A stretch of DNA of 57,631 nucleotides from Sulfurovum sp. (GCA_027062365.1 JAMOTK010000006.1:1-57631); one strand, 5' to 3'; shown: positions 44,178-52,817, counted from the stretch's first letter. Numbers and translations are program-made. The notes: generated by a model not told the origin, from the sequence alone.

Positions 44178-44909
44178 TCAATCATCATCAAACCCTTCAT
44201 ATACTATTTCAAAATCATATTTATTTTCTTCTGCTTCATAAATATAACTACCATCATAATCATAAAGATTAAGCTCTTCATATTCTTCATAGACAACATC
44301 AAACAATTGTCCTGCTCTAATTTCATGCTCTTGCTCAATTTCAATCTTTTTTTCTTTATCTTTCCAATACGCTTCATTTGGTCGTTTTTTATTGGTTTCG
44401 TATTCAGATGACCACTTCTCGTAATCTTCATCAGAGATTGGATTTAATATCATGTAAATATCTGTTAATTTTTCTTCATGTGCGTCATAGAATATTTCAG
44501 ACTTTTCAGAAGGTTTAAAATCATCTTTGCGAACTTTAATAGCATCATAGTATTTTTTGTAATCATCAATCGTAAGGGTTTTTTTAGCAGCACTTCCATG
44601 TCTGATGTAAGTATTGGGTGCAGACAAGATTTTTTTATTAGCTTTATATAGACGAGTATTAGAAGTTGGACTCTCTACTTTTGTGTTTTTCCTAAATTCA
44701 GTTAAAAAAGCAGGTTTAAGTTCTTCTGCTTCAAGTTCTTCTTTGCGTCTTTCACTATTTTTATTATCAATAAACTTAGAAAATTTACCTTTTTTCATTA
44801 ATAATAAAAATATTATTTTTGCCGTAAAGAGCAACACAACCACTATAACAATAGAACTATTTACAGAAAATATATCAGTAAGTACAGAACTTAAATCTAG
44901 TGGTTGCAT
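44178..44909 (-). CDS. Phage membrane protein with charged cytoplasmic domain
   Basis: A 243-residue protein with one membrane span near the start (SSIVIVVVLLFTAKIIFLLLM, about 18-38), then a basic stretch (KKGKFSKFIDNKNSERRKEEL) and a highly charged, acidic tail ending FDDD. It lies directly downstream of the major coat gene, where Ff phages encode pIII and tip proteins. It does not resemble pIII. It could be an anchor or morphogenesis protein. I do not recognise its family. The 126 bases after it hold no supported gene. Confidence 0.72.
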   Translation of the reverse strand: MQPLDLSSVLTDIFSVNSSIVIVVVLLFTAKIIFLLLMKKGKFSKFIDNKNSERRKEELEAEELKPAFLTEFRKNTKVESPTSNTRLYKANKKILSAPNTYIRHGSAAKKTLTIDDYKKYYDAIKVRKDDFKPSEKSEIFYDAHEEKLTDIYMILNPISDEDYEKWSSEYETNKKRPNEAYWKDKEKKIEIEQEHEIRAGQLFDVVYEEYEELNLYDYDGSYIYEAEENKYDFEIVYEGFDDD

Positions 44910-44917
44910 ACTATCCC

Positions 44918-45109
44918 CTATCTTTTCAAGAGGTAAATAACCAAACCAATTCCGAAGATAAGAGCCGCAACACCAATCATAGCTGTACCTGCATTGGTTA
45001 CACTTGTACTGGCATCAGCCAAATCAATAGCAATCGGTGCAGCAGAAGCAGTAGCAGTAGCTAAAGCAAACAAAGAAGCTAATTTAGCTTTGGTAGATAA
45101 ATTTCTCAT
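44918..45109 (-). CDS. Major coat protein, pVIII-like
   Basis: I begin at the ATG at 45109 (MRNLSTKAKL), with AAAAGG six bases upstream; the longer frame from 45190 would add an atypical basic extension. The 63-residue precursor has a signal peptide cut at about AATASAA|P (after residue 23-24) and a mature domain of about 40 residues: acidic start (APIAIDLADAS), a hydrophobic helix (GTAMIGVAALIFGIGLVIYLL) and the basic end KR that contacts DNA. This is the classic inovirus coat design. The 27-residue upstream codons include sequence matched by CRISPR spacer 27148-27179. Confidence 0.9.
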   Translation of the reverse strand: MRNLSTKAKLASLFALATATASAAPIAIDLADASTSVTNAGTAMIGVAALIFGIGLVIYLLKR

Positions 45110-45223
45110 AACAAACCTTTTTAGCGATTTTAAAATTTTGAGACGACCCACGCTAATAAACGAGTCTATCTTTGGCAATAAAGCCATCAAAGCACAATGT
45201 TTAAATGTGCTTCAATAGGTTTA

Positions 45224-45538
45224 CTATCTAAAAAAACTTTTGAATATTTTAAAAAAAGAAAATTTATCTCTAATAGAAAGATAAACATTCCCTTCAAAAA
45301 GTGCTAAAAACTCATCAACATTCACATACTCTACATCTTCAATAAATCCAACAACATCTAAAGCATTTATTTTGACTTCACAACCTTTTTCAAAAGTATT
45401 TATCCAATACTTAATCGCTTGAGATATTTCTATTTTTGTATTACCTATCCCCTCTAACGTGGTTACAAATTCATTGGTATAAGGCATATCTTTTCTTTTA
45501 TACGTTGCATTAATCATCAATGTTATTGTATTGCTCAT
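45224..45538 (-). CDS. Phage hypothetical protein, 104 residues
   Basis: A small soluble protein, mixed alpha/beta, with AIKYWINTFEKGCEVKI and VNVDEFLALFEG segments and a basic aromatic C-terminus (FSFFKIFKSFFR). It overlaps the upstream pV-like paralog by four bases, so it is translated with it. Located between the DNA-binding paralogs and the coat gene, where Ff phages carry small replication or packaging genes. Function unknown. Confidence 0.7.
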   Translation of the reverse strand: MSNTITLMINATYKRKDMPYTNEFVTTLEGIGNTKIEISQAIKYWINTFEKGCEVKINALDVVGFIEDVEYVNVDEFLALFEGNVYLSIRDKFSFFKIFKSFFR

Positions 45539-45915
45539 GATTGGTTCTTATTTTTAGTCTTTGCATTCTCTAGTATCTCTGTAGCTGTCTGATGACTCAA
45601 AACGACAAGCATAGTCTTGGAACTTCCTGATATAGGAAAAGTACCCTTGATAGTCAAAGTATTGCCTTTACCCATGTAATGTCTAAGCCATACATTAAAC
45701 TGTTTCAAGTCTTCATGAGGACAAGGGATAATGAACTCTACATGCACTTCTCTTTCTACTTGACCTAACTCTTCATCATCTCTGGTCTCAAAGAGTGAGG
45801 ATCTAAACTTTACCGAAGAGGGATATAAAATCCCATCTTTTTCGATAGAAGAAATAGGACGGATACTCGTAATATTTGTAATAGTATAAGAGATTAAAAA
45901 TCCTGATGTTTTCAT
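45535..45915 (-). CDS. pV-like protein, second paralog
   Basis: A 126-residue protein clearly paralogous to the next upstream gene: both share GF-x-SYT-x-ITSI-P, DG-x-x-YP-S-VK-RSS, LGQVE-E and the SS/GSKT/A C-terminal strand. The all-beta look and the place next to the coat gene fit an OB-fold ssDNA-binding protein (pV analogue), which coats phage single strands before assembly. Identity with known pV is not shown. It starts with ATG at 45915, two bases after its paralog's stop. Confidence 0.7.
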   Translation of the reverse strand: MKTSGFLISYTITNITSIRPISSIEKDGILYPSSVKFRSSLFETRDDEELGQVEREVHVEFIIPCPHEDLKQFNVWLRHYMGKGNTLTIKGTFPISGSSKTMLVVLSHQTATEILENAKTKNKNQS

Positions 45916-45917
45916 GA

Positions 45918-46289
45918 TTAAGCCTTTTTAATTTTTGTTGACATCATCTCTTCGCCAGTAAGAAGACTTTTTACAGTAAAGATTGCTTTAGAGCCTGATG
46001 AATAAGGAAGAGTACCGTTAATAATAAGTGGATTATTGTCTTTTTGTTGTACTCTTAACCAAGTATTCAAATCTCTTAATCTTTCATCTTCACATGGAAT
46101 TGAAAATTCAATATTTGTTTCTTTTTCAACTTGACCAAAATCGCCTTCTTCTATTAGTATCATGGAAGAACGAAGTTTTACAGATGCAGGATAGTTATTA
46201 CCATCTACTTTACCTGATGGTGTTGGTTTGATACTCGTGATTATATTCACGGTATAACTTACTTCAAATCCTAATTTATTGTTTGCCAT
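45918..46289 (-). CDS. pV-like protein, first paralog
   Basis: A 123-residue beta-rich protein, paralog of the following gene with a conserved core (VEKETNIEFSIPC, DLNTWLRVQQ and INGTLPYSSGSKAIFTV). It is a candidate ssDNA-binding protein. The gene is preceded by AAGGAGCTAACA before ATG and by an inverted GTTAGCTC/GAGCTAAC pair in the leader, matching the initiation sites of three other phage genes. As Ff pV represses translation of other phage genes, this protein could recognise these leaders. That is inference. Confidence 0.7.
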   Translation of the reverse strand: MANNKLGFEVSYTVNIITSIKPTPSGKVDGNNYPASVKLRSSMILIEEGDFGQVEKETNIEFSIPCEDERLRDLNTWLRVQQKDNNPLIINGTLPYSSGSKAIFTVKSLLTGEEMMSTKIKKA

Positions 46290-46319
46290 TGTTAGCTCCT
46301 TAGCTCTTATATATTTGTT

Positions 46320-46362
46320 GTTAGCTCATCAAACCCCTACACAGACACATACAGGAGCTAAC
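46320..46362. promoter_or_regulatory. Inverted repeat containing the recurrent phage leader motif
   Basis: GTTAGCTC (46320-46327) and GAGCTAAC (46355-46362) are exact complements separated by 27 bases, upstream of the first pV-like gene. GGAGCTAAC or a one-base variant also occurs right before the starts of the secretin, pIII, first pV-like paralog and integrase genes. On the plus strand the right arm is followed by ATG and a 20-codon ORF with a plausible ribosome binding site. Confidence 0.5.
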
Positions 46363-46398
46363 TATATATGCCTACAAATATGCAGGGGCGTTATCGTT

Positions 46399-47307
46399 CT
46401 AAAGGTGTGCTATATCTACATCATCTTTAATAGAAGAAAAAATACTATCCATAGCTTTACGAGCATTGGAAGGTTTTTGATTTACATATCGCTGGGTTAC
46501 TTGCACTGATGAGTGACCCAATAAATGTGATACATGCTCTATGGGTGTGTTTAGTTCGTTGACTAGGTAAGTGCCTAAAAGATGACGTATATCATGGATA
46601 CGAATTTTAGGTAAAGTATTTCTATCTAAAAGACGTTCAAAAGCTTTGCGTACATCTTTGTATCTTGTACCTGTACTAGGGTTAATGAAAACATAGCCTT
46701 TAAGATATGCATTTCCTTGTTTTTTATATGCTTCTGATTTATATGATTTCAATATTTTAATTTGTCTGTTTGTAAGTTCAAAGACAAGGTTTTTACGAGA
46801 TTTGTTTTTTTGTGCAGGAAGATACATAAGCCCCTGTTCTAAGTCTAAAAATTCCCATTCCAAACAAAGTACCTCACCCAATCTTCTACCATGGAGAAGA
46901 AAAAAGAAAATATCTTTATAGACTGGTTCATTAAAAGTCATCAAGGCACGAATGTAACGCTTTTGAAATGCCACAGAAAGGGTAAAATATTGTTTATTGT
47001 CATAGCTAGGAAGCTCTACAAATTGCACATAGTCTTTGCCCAGGTATATATCTGTTTTGATAGCAAACTTCACTATACCTGTAACAATAATGAAAATATT
47101 ACCGACCGTCTTTGGTGACAGTGGACGTTCTAACAGTTTATTAGCTAACTTCTGATAATCTATGAAATTAAGAGTATCTATATCACTTTGACCTATATTT
47201 GGGTAAATGTGATTATTGTATGAGGATAGATTTGATTTTAATGTATGTTTTGCCCACTTTGACTTTTTAAGTTCAAAATATTGTTGAAAAATATCATCTA
47301 TCGTCAT
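46399..47307 (-). CDS. int: Tyrosine recombinase integrase
   Basis: A 302-residue phage integrase. The N-terminal SAM-like DNA-binding domain (about 1-95) precedes the catalytic domain with Arg in LLHGRRLGEVLCLEWE, the HxxR box IRIHDIRHLLGTYL, His in LLGHSSVQVTQRYV and the nucleophile Tyr in TQRYV (about residue 280). It should catalyse integration into and excision from tRNA-fMet. It faces away from the repressor-like gene, with a shared control region at 47308-47413. AGGAGCTAAAA precedes its ATG. Confidence 0.94.
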   Translation of the reverse strand: MTIDDIFQQYFELKKSKWAKHTLKSNLSSYNNHIYPNIGQSDIDTLNFIDYQKLANKLLERPLSPKTVGNIFIIVTGIVKFAIKTDIYLGKDYVQFVELPSYDNKQYFTLSVAFQKRYIRALMTFNEPVYKDIFFFLLHGRRLGEVLCLEWEFLDLEQGLMYLPAQKNKSRKNLVFELTNRQIKILKSYKSEAYKKQGNAYLKGYVFINPSTGTRYKDVRKAFERLLDRNTLPKIRIHDIRHLLGTYLVNELNTPIEHVSHLLGHSSVQVTQRYVNQKPSNARKAMDSIFSSIKDDVDIAHL

Positions 47308-47365
47308 TTTTAGCTCCTAGTCTTAATATTTATGATTTGTTAATCTTAATTATTTTGATATTATG

Positions 47366-47380
47366 AATACTATCAGTATT
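47366..47380. promoter_or_regulatory. Operator-like palindrome between integrase and repressor
   Basis: AATACTATCAGTATT is a perfect palindrome of 5-bp arms around TATCA, in the divergent region between the integrase and HTH genes. The position suits a lysogeny operator bound by the HTH protein. Confidence 0.55.
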
Positions 47381-47413
47381 ATTGTGAATTAATACTTAAA
47401 AATGGAGATTATT

Positions 47414-47665
47414 GTGATTACTAAGAAAGAAATGTCTAAAATATTGGGAATTGACCAAAATACTATTAAGAATTGGGAAAATAGCAGACCTGTACTACAT
47501 AAAATAGTAATGGAACATTTTGAAGATGATAATAAAAAACCCGATTTAAATAATCCTACATATTTAAAAAATGAAATACTCAAAGCTATTGATAAATTAC
47601 CAGAAGTAAAAACTAAAAAATTTTATCATCTAATGATGGCAGAACTAGCCGAAATGGGACATTAA
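47414..47665 (+). CDS. HTH transcriptional regulator, phage repressor candidate
   Basis: An 83-residue protein. I use the GTG at 47414 (MITKKEMSKILGIDQNTIKNWE), as GGAG sits eight bases upstream; an ATG at 47402 has no ribosome binding site. The first 25 residues form a helix-turn-helix of the Cro/MerR-like kind (EMSKILGIDQNTIKNWENSR). The remainder is helical and may dimerise. It diverges from the integrase, with a palindrome in between, and so is the best candidate for lysogeny control. The DNA-binding role is well supported by sequence; its target is inferred. Confidence 0.78.
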   Translation: MITKKEMSKILGIDQNTIKNWENSRPVLHKIVMEHFEDDNKKPDLNNPTYLKNEILKAIDKLPEVKTKKFYHLMMAELAEMGH

Positions 47666-47692
47666 AAAAATTAGAATAGTAAAAGGGAAGAA

Positions 47693-48031
47693 ATGAGAGG
47701 AATTATATTTTATATATTAGTTACATGTATTTTAAATGCAGATGCTTATACAGACATGGAGAAAAAGATTTATGGGAAAAAAACATATGAACTTTTATCA
47801 ATGAAAGATTACGCAGAGATAAATAAATTAAATAAAGAAATTTCAATAAGAAAAAGAATATTAGAAGAAAGAAAAATTAACTATAAGATTGCACTTGAGA
47901 GATTGAAATATAAAGAAAAATTGGAAAGAGTCATAAATCTATTTCTCATAAAAGGGAAAGAAAGATTAAGAACGACCATTTCAATAAACAAAGAATTAAA
48001 AAGACTTATGAAAGTGAATGGTATAAAATGA
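47693..48031 (+). CDS. Secreted coiled-coil accessory protein
   Basis: A 112-residue protein with a signal peptide (MRGIIFYILVTCILNADA) and a mature region that is a single long basic helix (SIRKRILEERKINYKIALERLKYKEKL). GGAAGAA before the ATG is the ribosome binding site. It lies in the plus-strand accessory block of the prophage, 27 bases after the HTH gene. It could alter the periplasm or exclude other phages, but no family is recognised and its function is unknown. Confidence 0.6.
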   Translation: MRGIIFYILVTCILNADAYTDMEKKIYGKKTYELLSMKDYAEINKLNKEISIRKRILEERKINYKIALERLKYKEKLERVINLFLIKGKERLRTTISINKELKRLMKVNGIK

Positions 48032-48129
48032 GTAGAGTTGTAAAAAGAAATCAAAAAACTTAATATTATAAATACTGCAATCAAACAATTAGCCAAAAGT
48101 AATAATATCAATAAGGATGAATACTATCA

Positions 48130-48453
48130 ATGAAAAAAACTAGAATAGTAAATAGAAAACCCAATAGAAAGAATATGACAGAATGTAAAACCTGCGATAA
48201 TGATATAGCACTCAATGCCGAAGTATGCCCACATTGTGGAGATAGTTCACCCTTAAAAATCAAACCTTTTTTAGAAAGACAATTAACAAAGGTTATTATT
48301 TTAGTTATTGTTATGACCATAGCTTTTAAACTAATCACTAGCCAATTAACAACCATGACAAAAGACATTCAAGATAATTTTAAAAAAATGGGAGAGAAAA
48401 CTATTCAGACTCAAAAAGAAAGAAATGAAAAGATAATGAAAGAAGCTAAATAA
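48130..48453 (+). CDS. Zinc-ribbon membrane protein
   Basis: A 107-residue protein. Residues 19-38 form a zinc ribbon with two Cys pairs (C-K-T-C and C-P-H-C), followed by a basic linker, a membrane span (VIILVIVMTIAFKLITSQL) and a charged helical tail. Such zinc-ribbon plus membrane proteins are common in prophages and integrative elements but have no single function. It is last in the plus-strand accessory block. AAGGATGAATACTATCA precedes the ATG. Confidence 0.65.
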   Translation: MKKTRIVNRKPNRKNMTECKTCDNDIALNAEVCPHCGDSSPLKIKPFLERQLTKVIILVIVMTIAFKLITSQLTTMTKDIQDNFKKMGEKTIQTQKERNEKIMKEAK

Positions 48454-48825
48454 AACTCTCTATTTTAATCCCAACAACTTTTATTAAATGGACAAGGGGA
48501 GTTCGCTTTGCTCCTCCGTCTCCGAAGAAACTTCATCGTCGGAGCAAAGCTTCTCCTTTAGCAAAACCTTTCCCTGGCCCCAATTTTTAGACATTATAAT
48601 TTTCTGAAGAGGAAAAGCAACTAATTCTGAATGAATAACTCAGCTAAACGCGAGTTATGCACACAGCCTGTCAAACAATCGCCGTTCTAAGTTAGATTCT
48701 AGAGATAAAATCCTCTTTTAAGAGCAAGAGCCAAAGCAACAATGAAAAATAAGGGGGAGTAAGTGGTTAGTTTTAAAAATTAATAACATAAATATTCTAT
48801 ATAATGTATACAAACAAAGTGGTAC
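48454..48825. other. Phage intergenic region, origin or packaging candidate
   Basis: A 372-bp stretch with no supported gene between the zinc-ribbon gene and attR. It holds a large imperfect hairpin (48498-48556): a 10-bp perfect arm GCTTTGCTCC/GGAGCAAAGC flanked by GGAG/CTCC and by an inner GAAG/CTTC. Filamentous phages keep replication origins and the packaging hairpin in such a noncoding region. The pyrimidine-rich and purine-rich flanks (CTTTCCCTGGCCCC) are unlike the surrounding AT-rich DNA. The exact role is not proven. Confidence 0.5.
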
Positions 48826-48880
<55 letters not shown>

Positions 48881-49036
48881 CAATCACTTTTTTATCAAAC
48901 TAATTTTTATATCTATTCCTTTTATCACTTCACAAAGTTATTCTCTTAATATTATCAGATTTTATTATCTTAATTAAATACAATAATAAGTAAATAGGTT
49001 AAATTTATCAAAGAGCATACATGAACTTAAAATAAA

Positions 49037-51385
49037 CTACACTATCTCTCTATTACCCTTAGCATTGGGGGGTGAGAGTATGCCTTTGGCTTCTAGTTGT
49101 TCTATGATGTTGGCTGAACGGTTGTAGCCTATTTGTAATTTACGTTGTAGGTAAGAGATAGAGGTTTTTTTGTCTGTGAGGACAACTGATTTGGCATCTT
49201 CGTAGAGAGCATCTAGGACTATTTCGCTCTCTTCTTTGTTGCTACTGTTTCCTCCTGATACTAGGTAGCTTTCGTCATACTCAGGGAGACGTTGTTCTTT
49301 GAGAAATTCTACTACCTTGTCTATCTCATCTTCTGTGTTCCATGGGGCATGGATACGCACGAGTCCTGTAGTCCCAGGAGGGGTAAAGAGTCCATCTCCT
49401 CGACCTAGTAGAGAGTCTGCACCTAAGGCATCTAAAATCACTTTAGAATCTATGCGTGAGCCTACTCTGTAGCTTAGCCTAGAAGGGAGATTGGCTTTGA
49501 TGAGTCCTGTGACGACATCGACACTTGGTCTTTGGGTAGCTACTACGAGGTGTATACCACAAGCACGAGACTTTTGAGCCAAACGAGCGATAGAGAGTTC
49601 TACATCTTTTCCCCCATTCATCATAAGGTCAGCCAATTCATCAATGATGATAACGATAAAAGGAAAAGGCTCATTTGAGGACTCTTTTTTGACTTTTTCA
49701 TTGTAGTTTTCTATGTTTTTAGTACGTGCATCTGCCATAAGTTTGTAGCGTCTCTCCATCTCTCCTACCATGTTGGCTAAGGCTGATATAGCTTTGACAG
49801 GCTCGGTAATCACTGGTGTGATGAGATGTGGGATGTCATTATACATCGAAAATTCTAGCATTTTAGGGTCTATGAGCATAAGTTTAAGCTGGTCTGGGTC
49901 ATTACGATAGAGTAATGAAAGTATCATTGCATTAATACCCACAGATTTACCAGAGCCTGTCGTTCCTGCGATGAGTAGATGTGGTAGCTTTTTTAAATCT
50001 GTAATAAATGGATTCCCTACGATGTCTTTACCTAAAGCCACCGTCAAAGGAGAAGAAGAGTTTTTAAACACATCACTCTCTAAGATTTCACGTAAATAAA
50101 TGGTGTCTATACTCTCATTGGGTATCTCTATCCCTACTACATCACGCCCTGGTATGGGTGCTTGTATGCGTATGGTTTCAGCACGGAGTGCCATAGCAAG
50201 GTCATCTTGAAGTCCTAGTATTTTAGAGACTTTTACATTGGCTGCAGGTTTAAATTCAAAAGTTGTGACCAAAGGACCAGAATAAGTACGTACCACATCT
50301 CCATCAATCTTAAACTGCTCTAGTTTGGTCAATAATTTTTTTATCTTTCTGTCTATCTCTGCTTCATTTACCTTTTTTGCTAGGCGTGGTGCTTTTTGTA
50401 AAAAGTCTATTTTAGGCAATTTAAAGTTTTGGGGTTTAGCGATGACACCTTTGTCTATCTGCTCCATAAGTTTAGAGTTTTCTTCTAATTCACTTACGAT
50501 TTGTACCTGTGGGTTATGTGATGCTATTTCATCAATCATTTCATTTTCTAATTCTAAAATCTCATTGATAACAGCATCATCCATCTCTGCCATAGAGACA
50601 GAAGGAGGTATCTCTGATTTGGCTATCTTTTTCTTAGCAGGGGCTTTTCTTTTTTTATTGCTAGGGGTAGCTGTGTTTTGATTGTATTTATTGAGTAAGG
50701 CTTCTTCTTCGAGGTGCTTGGTTATCACATGTTCTTTGGGTATCTTTGGGGAGGGTCTTTTTTGAGAGGGTCTTTTTTGAGCCACATTTGTTTGATATCT
50801 AGGTGTCTCTTCTAGCTCTATATTTTTTAAGACAGGTAACATATCTGCTTCCATAGACGAAGAAAAAGGATGCGTAGATATAGTTTGCGATATTTTATGA
50901 AAAAAGGAAGTTATTTTTGCTTTCATCTGTAGTTCTTTAGGGGATTTAAAAAAATGAATAGGTATATCAGCAAAGGTCAAATCATCTCCAAAAAGTAACA
51001 CCACAGAGAGGGCTACCATCATAAACCAAAAGAACCATAATCCTGCTAGTCCAATAAATGGTTGTAAAAACACTACCAATTCTGAGCCTATATATCCAGC
51101 ACTTTGAAGATCAAAAACCAAAGCTTCAAACATCACTAGTCCGATAATAGCCAATAGCCAACCCAAATAAAAGTCAAGATTTCTTCTCATATCTTGATTG
51201 ATATAAAGTATATATAGAGGATAAAGTAAAAAAGGGATATTGATATACGCCAAATATCCAAAGATATAAATATTGGTCTCTCCTATAGATTGTCCAATAT
51301 AGCCTACCATAGTAGCATCATGAAAAAAAGTAGAAAATGCTCCATATATAAATAAAATGCCTATGATAATAATCGTAATTTTCAA
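49037..51385 (-). CDS. ftsK: FtsK DNA translocase
   Basis: A full-length septal DNA pump of about 780 residues. Four to five membrane spans (about residues 5-155) anchor it. A variable Lys/Pro/Ser linker follows. The motor (about 335-650) has Walker A IAGTTGSGKSVGINAMI and Walker B IIIDELADLMM, with RLAQKSRACGIHLVVATQRPSVDVVTG. A gamma domain (about 700 to end) has TSISYLQRKLQIGYNRSANIIEQLEAKGI for KOPS reading. I use a TTG at 51385 with AGGA upstream, since the ATG at 51481 adds only an AT-driven YILKIYLISIRIL extension. It lies beside attR. Confidence 0.9.
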   Translation of the reverse strand: MKITIIIIGILFIYGAFSTFFHDATMVGYIGQSIGETNIYIFGYLAYINIPFLLYPLYILYINQDMRRNLDFYLGWLLAIIGLVMFEALVFDLQSAGYIGSELVVFLQPFIGLAGLWFFWFMMVALSVVLLFGDDLTFADIPIHFFKSPKELQMKAKITSFFHKISQTISTHPFSSSMEADMLPVLKNIELEETPRYQTNVAQKRPSQKRPSPKIPKEHVITKHLEEEALLNKYNQNTATPSNKKRKAPAKKKIAKSEIPPSVSMAEMDDAVINEILELENEMIDEIASHNPQVQIVSELEENSKLMEQIDKGVIAKPQNFKLPKIDFLQKAPRLAKKVNEAEIDRKIKKLLTKLEQFKIDGDVVRTYSGPLVTTFEFKPAANVKVSKILGLQDDLAMALRAETIRIQAPIPGRDVVGIEIPNESIDTIYLREILESDVFKNSSSPLTVALGKDIVGNPFITDLKKLPHLLIAGTTGSGKSVGINAMILSLLYRNDPDQLKLMLIDPKMLEFSMYNDIPHLITPVITEPVKAISALANMVGEMERRYKLMADARTKNIENYNEKVKKESSNEPFPFIVIIIDELADLMMNGGKDVELSIARLAQKSRACGIHLVVATQRPSVDVVTGLIKANLPSRLSYRVGSRIDSKVILDALGADSLLGRGDGLFTPPGTTGLVRIHAPWNTEDEIDKVVEFLKEQRLPEYDESYLVSGGNSSNKEESEIVLDALYEDAKSVVLTDKKTSISYLQRKLQIGYNRSANIIEQLEAKGILSPPNAKGNREIV

Positions 51386-51513
51386 GTCTGTTCCTAGTTT
51401 GATATTAATGAATGTGATAGTATAACAGATTAATTTAAATAGAATTCTTATAGAGATTAAATAAATTTTAAGGATATACAATGTAGAATGCTATTTACGT
51501 TTTAAACGTATGT

Positions 51514-51598
51514 GCCGCAGTGATGGAACTGGTAGACTTGGTAGACTCAAAATCTTCTGCTTTAGGGCGTGTCGGTTCGAATCCGACCTGCGGTACCA
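51514..51598 (+). tRNA. tRNA-Leu (CAA)
   Basis: An 85-nt class II tRNA. The acceptor GCCGCAG pairs with CTGCGGT, followed by A and encoded CCA. The anticodon loop CTCAAAA gives anticodon CAA. A long variable arm (TGCTTTAGGGCGT) precedes the T arm GTCGGTTCGAATCCGAC. The anticodon stem has a T-T mismatch at its second pair. Confidence 0.93.
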
Positions 51599-51620
51599 CC
51601 TCCTTTTTATACACATCAAT

Positions 51621-52805
51621 CTAACCTTCTAAACTCACAACTTCCCCAAAAGGTACAGCAACGGTAGTGGGCATAATCCACAAGACATCATAACTAGGTT
51701 CATTTTTAGGAAATGTACCTTGCCCATCGGTAAAGTAGAGCAATAGGGTAGGATAGTCAATTGTTTGGTCTATATAGCTAAAGACAGGACGAAAATCTGT
51801 CCCCCCTCCTCCTGAAATCTCATACTCCAAAGGCTGTGCAGGTAAAAAAGTCTTATGAGATTGTACTTTAGCATCTGCTGTAATCATATCTATCTCATAG
51901 TTGGGGTACTGTTGCATCATCGAACTTACTTCTCCCAAAAAGGTAGACAAGAGTGTCTCATCTACAGACCCAGAAGTATCGATAGCCACCACTATACGTA
52001 ACAAATCAGAACTCAAAGAAGGTAGATAGATACCTCGATAAAGATACTTCATATTGGGTGGGGTAAAACGATAGGTCGTTTTAGCATGAGAAGCGATATA
52101 GCCATACAAAAACTCACGCCAATCTACTTTGTGAGAAAAGTATTGGGGTACGACAAGGTGTATCTCTTTGGGCAGAGTACCTTGGCGTTTTAGTTTTTGA
52201 AATATCTGTTCAAACTGCTCTTTCATCTCTGTTTTGGTTTGGGTAGACTCTTCTTCTTTGTCTTGGGCATTTTCTTCTTCTAGTGTCTCTAATGCATTTT
52301 TGTCAGGGGTATGTTCTTTTTGCATGTGTAGAGTATCTACCCCTACCTCATCACTAGGCGTGATTTGTTCACTCTCTTGTTGCATACTATGGTCTGTGTT
52401 GTCCATCATTTCAGCACGAAGATGCTCATACACTTCTTCCGCATACATACCGACAAACTTTTTTTCATAATTGGCATATTCGGGGAGGTGCATACCATTT
52501 TTGACAAGCATAGCATTGACCACATAATCTGTAGCCGTCTGCCAAAGCCACTTGGTACGTGATGCCACACGGTCTGTGTGTTGTAAAACACTATGCATCG
52601 CACCATTTGCCATGACAAACTCTACCTCATCAAGAGAAAGCCTATCAAGATACTCAGAATTATAACGCATCTTCTCCCCATCACTCGTAAAGGTAAGGAT
52701 GTCATTGTTTTTTTCTAAAACAAGTGCAGATGCTATCGTACCAAAATAAGGATGCTCTAGCATCAATCTTGCTTTGGCTTTGGTTATTTTATCTAAGTAG
52801 GTCAT
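51621..52805 (-). CDS. VWA-like domain protein (DUF2201 type)
   Basis: A 394-residue protein. The N-terminal half (about 1-130) matches the putative metallopeptidase-like DUF2201_N region, with LDEVEFVMANGAMHSVLQHTDR and WLWQTATDYVVNAMLV. A Glu/Gln-rich linker (about 135-210) follows. The C-terminal VWA domain has a MIDAS motif VVAIDTSGSVDETLL and GGGTDFRPVFSYI. Such proteins usually partner MoxR AAA ATPases in assembling metalloenzymes, but no MoxR gene is next to it. It probably acts in the cytoplasm. The gene follows phnA with a 12-base gap. Confidence 0.85.
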   Translation of the reverse strand: MTYLDKITKAKARLMLEHPYFGTIASALVLEKNNDILTFTSDGEKMRYNSEYLDRLSLDEVEFVMANGAMHSVLQHTDRVASRTKWLWQTATDYVVNAMLVKNGMHLPEYANYEKKFVGMYAEEVYEHLRAEMMDNTDHSMQQESEQITPSDEVGVDTLHMQKEHTPDKNALETLEEENAQDKEEESTQTKTEMKEQFEQIFQKLKRQGTLPKEIHLVVPQYFSHKVDWREFLYGYIASHAKTTYRFTPPNMKYLYRGIYLPSLSSDLLRIVVAIDTSGSVDETLLSTFLGEVSSMMQQYPNYEIDMITADAKVQSHKTFLPAQPLEYEISGGGGTDFRPVFSYIDQTIDYPTLLLYFTDGQGTFPKNEPSYDVLWIMPTTVAVPFGEVVSLEG

Positions 52806-52817
52806 ATTCAGATAGTT

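Noticed and set aside
44079-44411. Plus-strand ORF of 110 codons opposite the phage membrane protein gene
   Set aside because: Most of it mirrors the minus-strand gene, composition is Ile/Phe/Lys-driven and no convincing ribosome binding site was seen.
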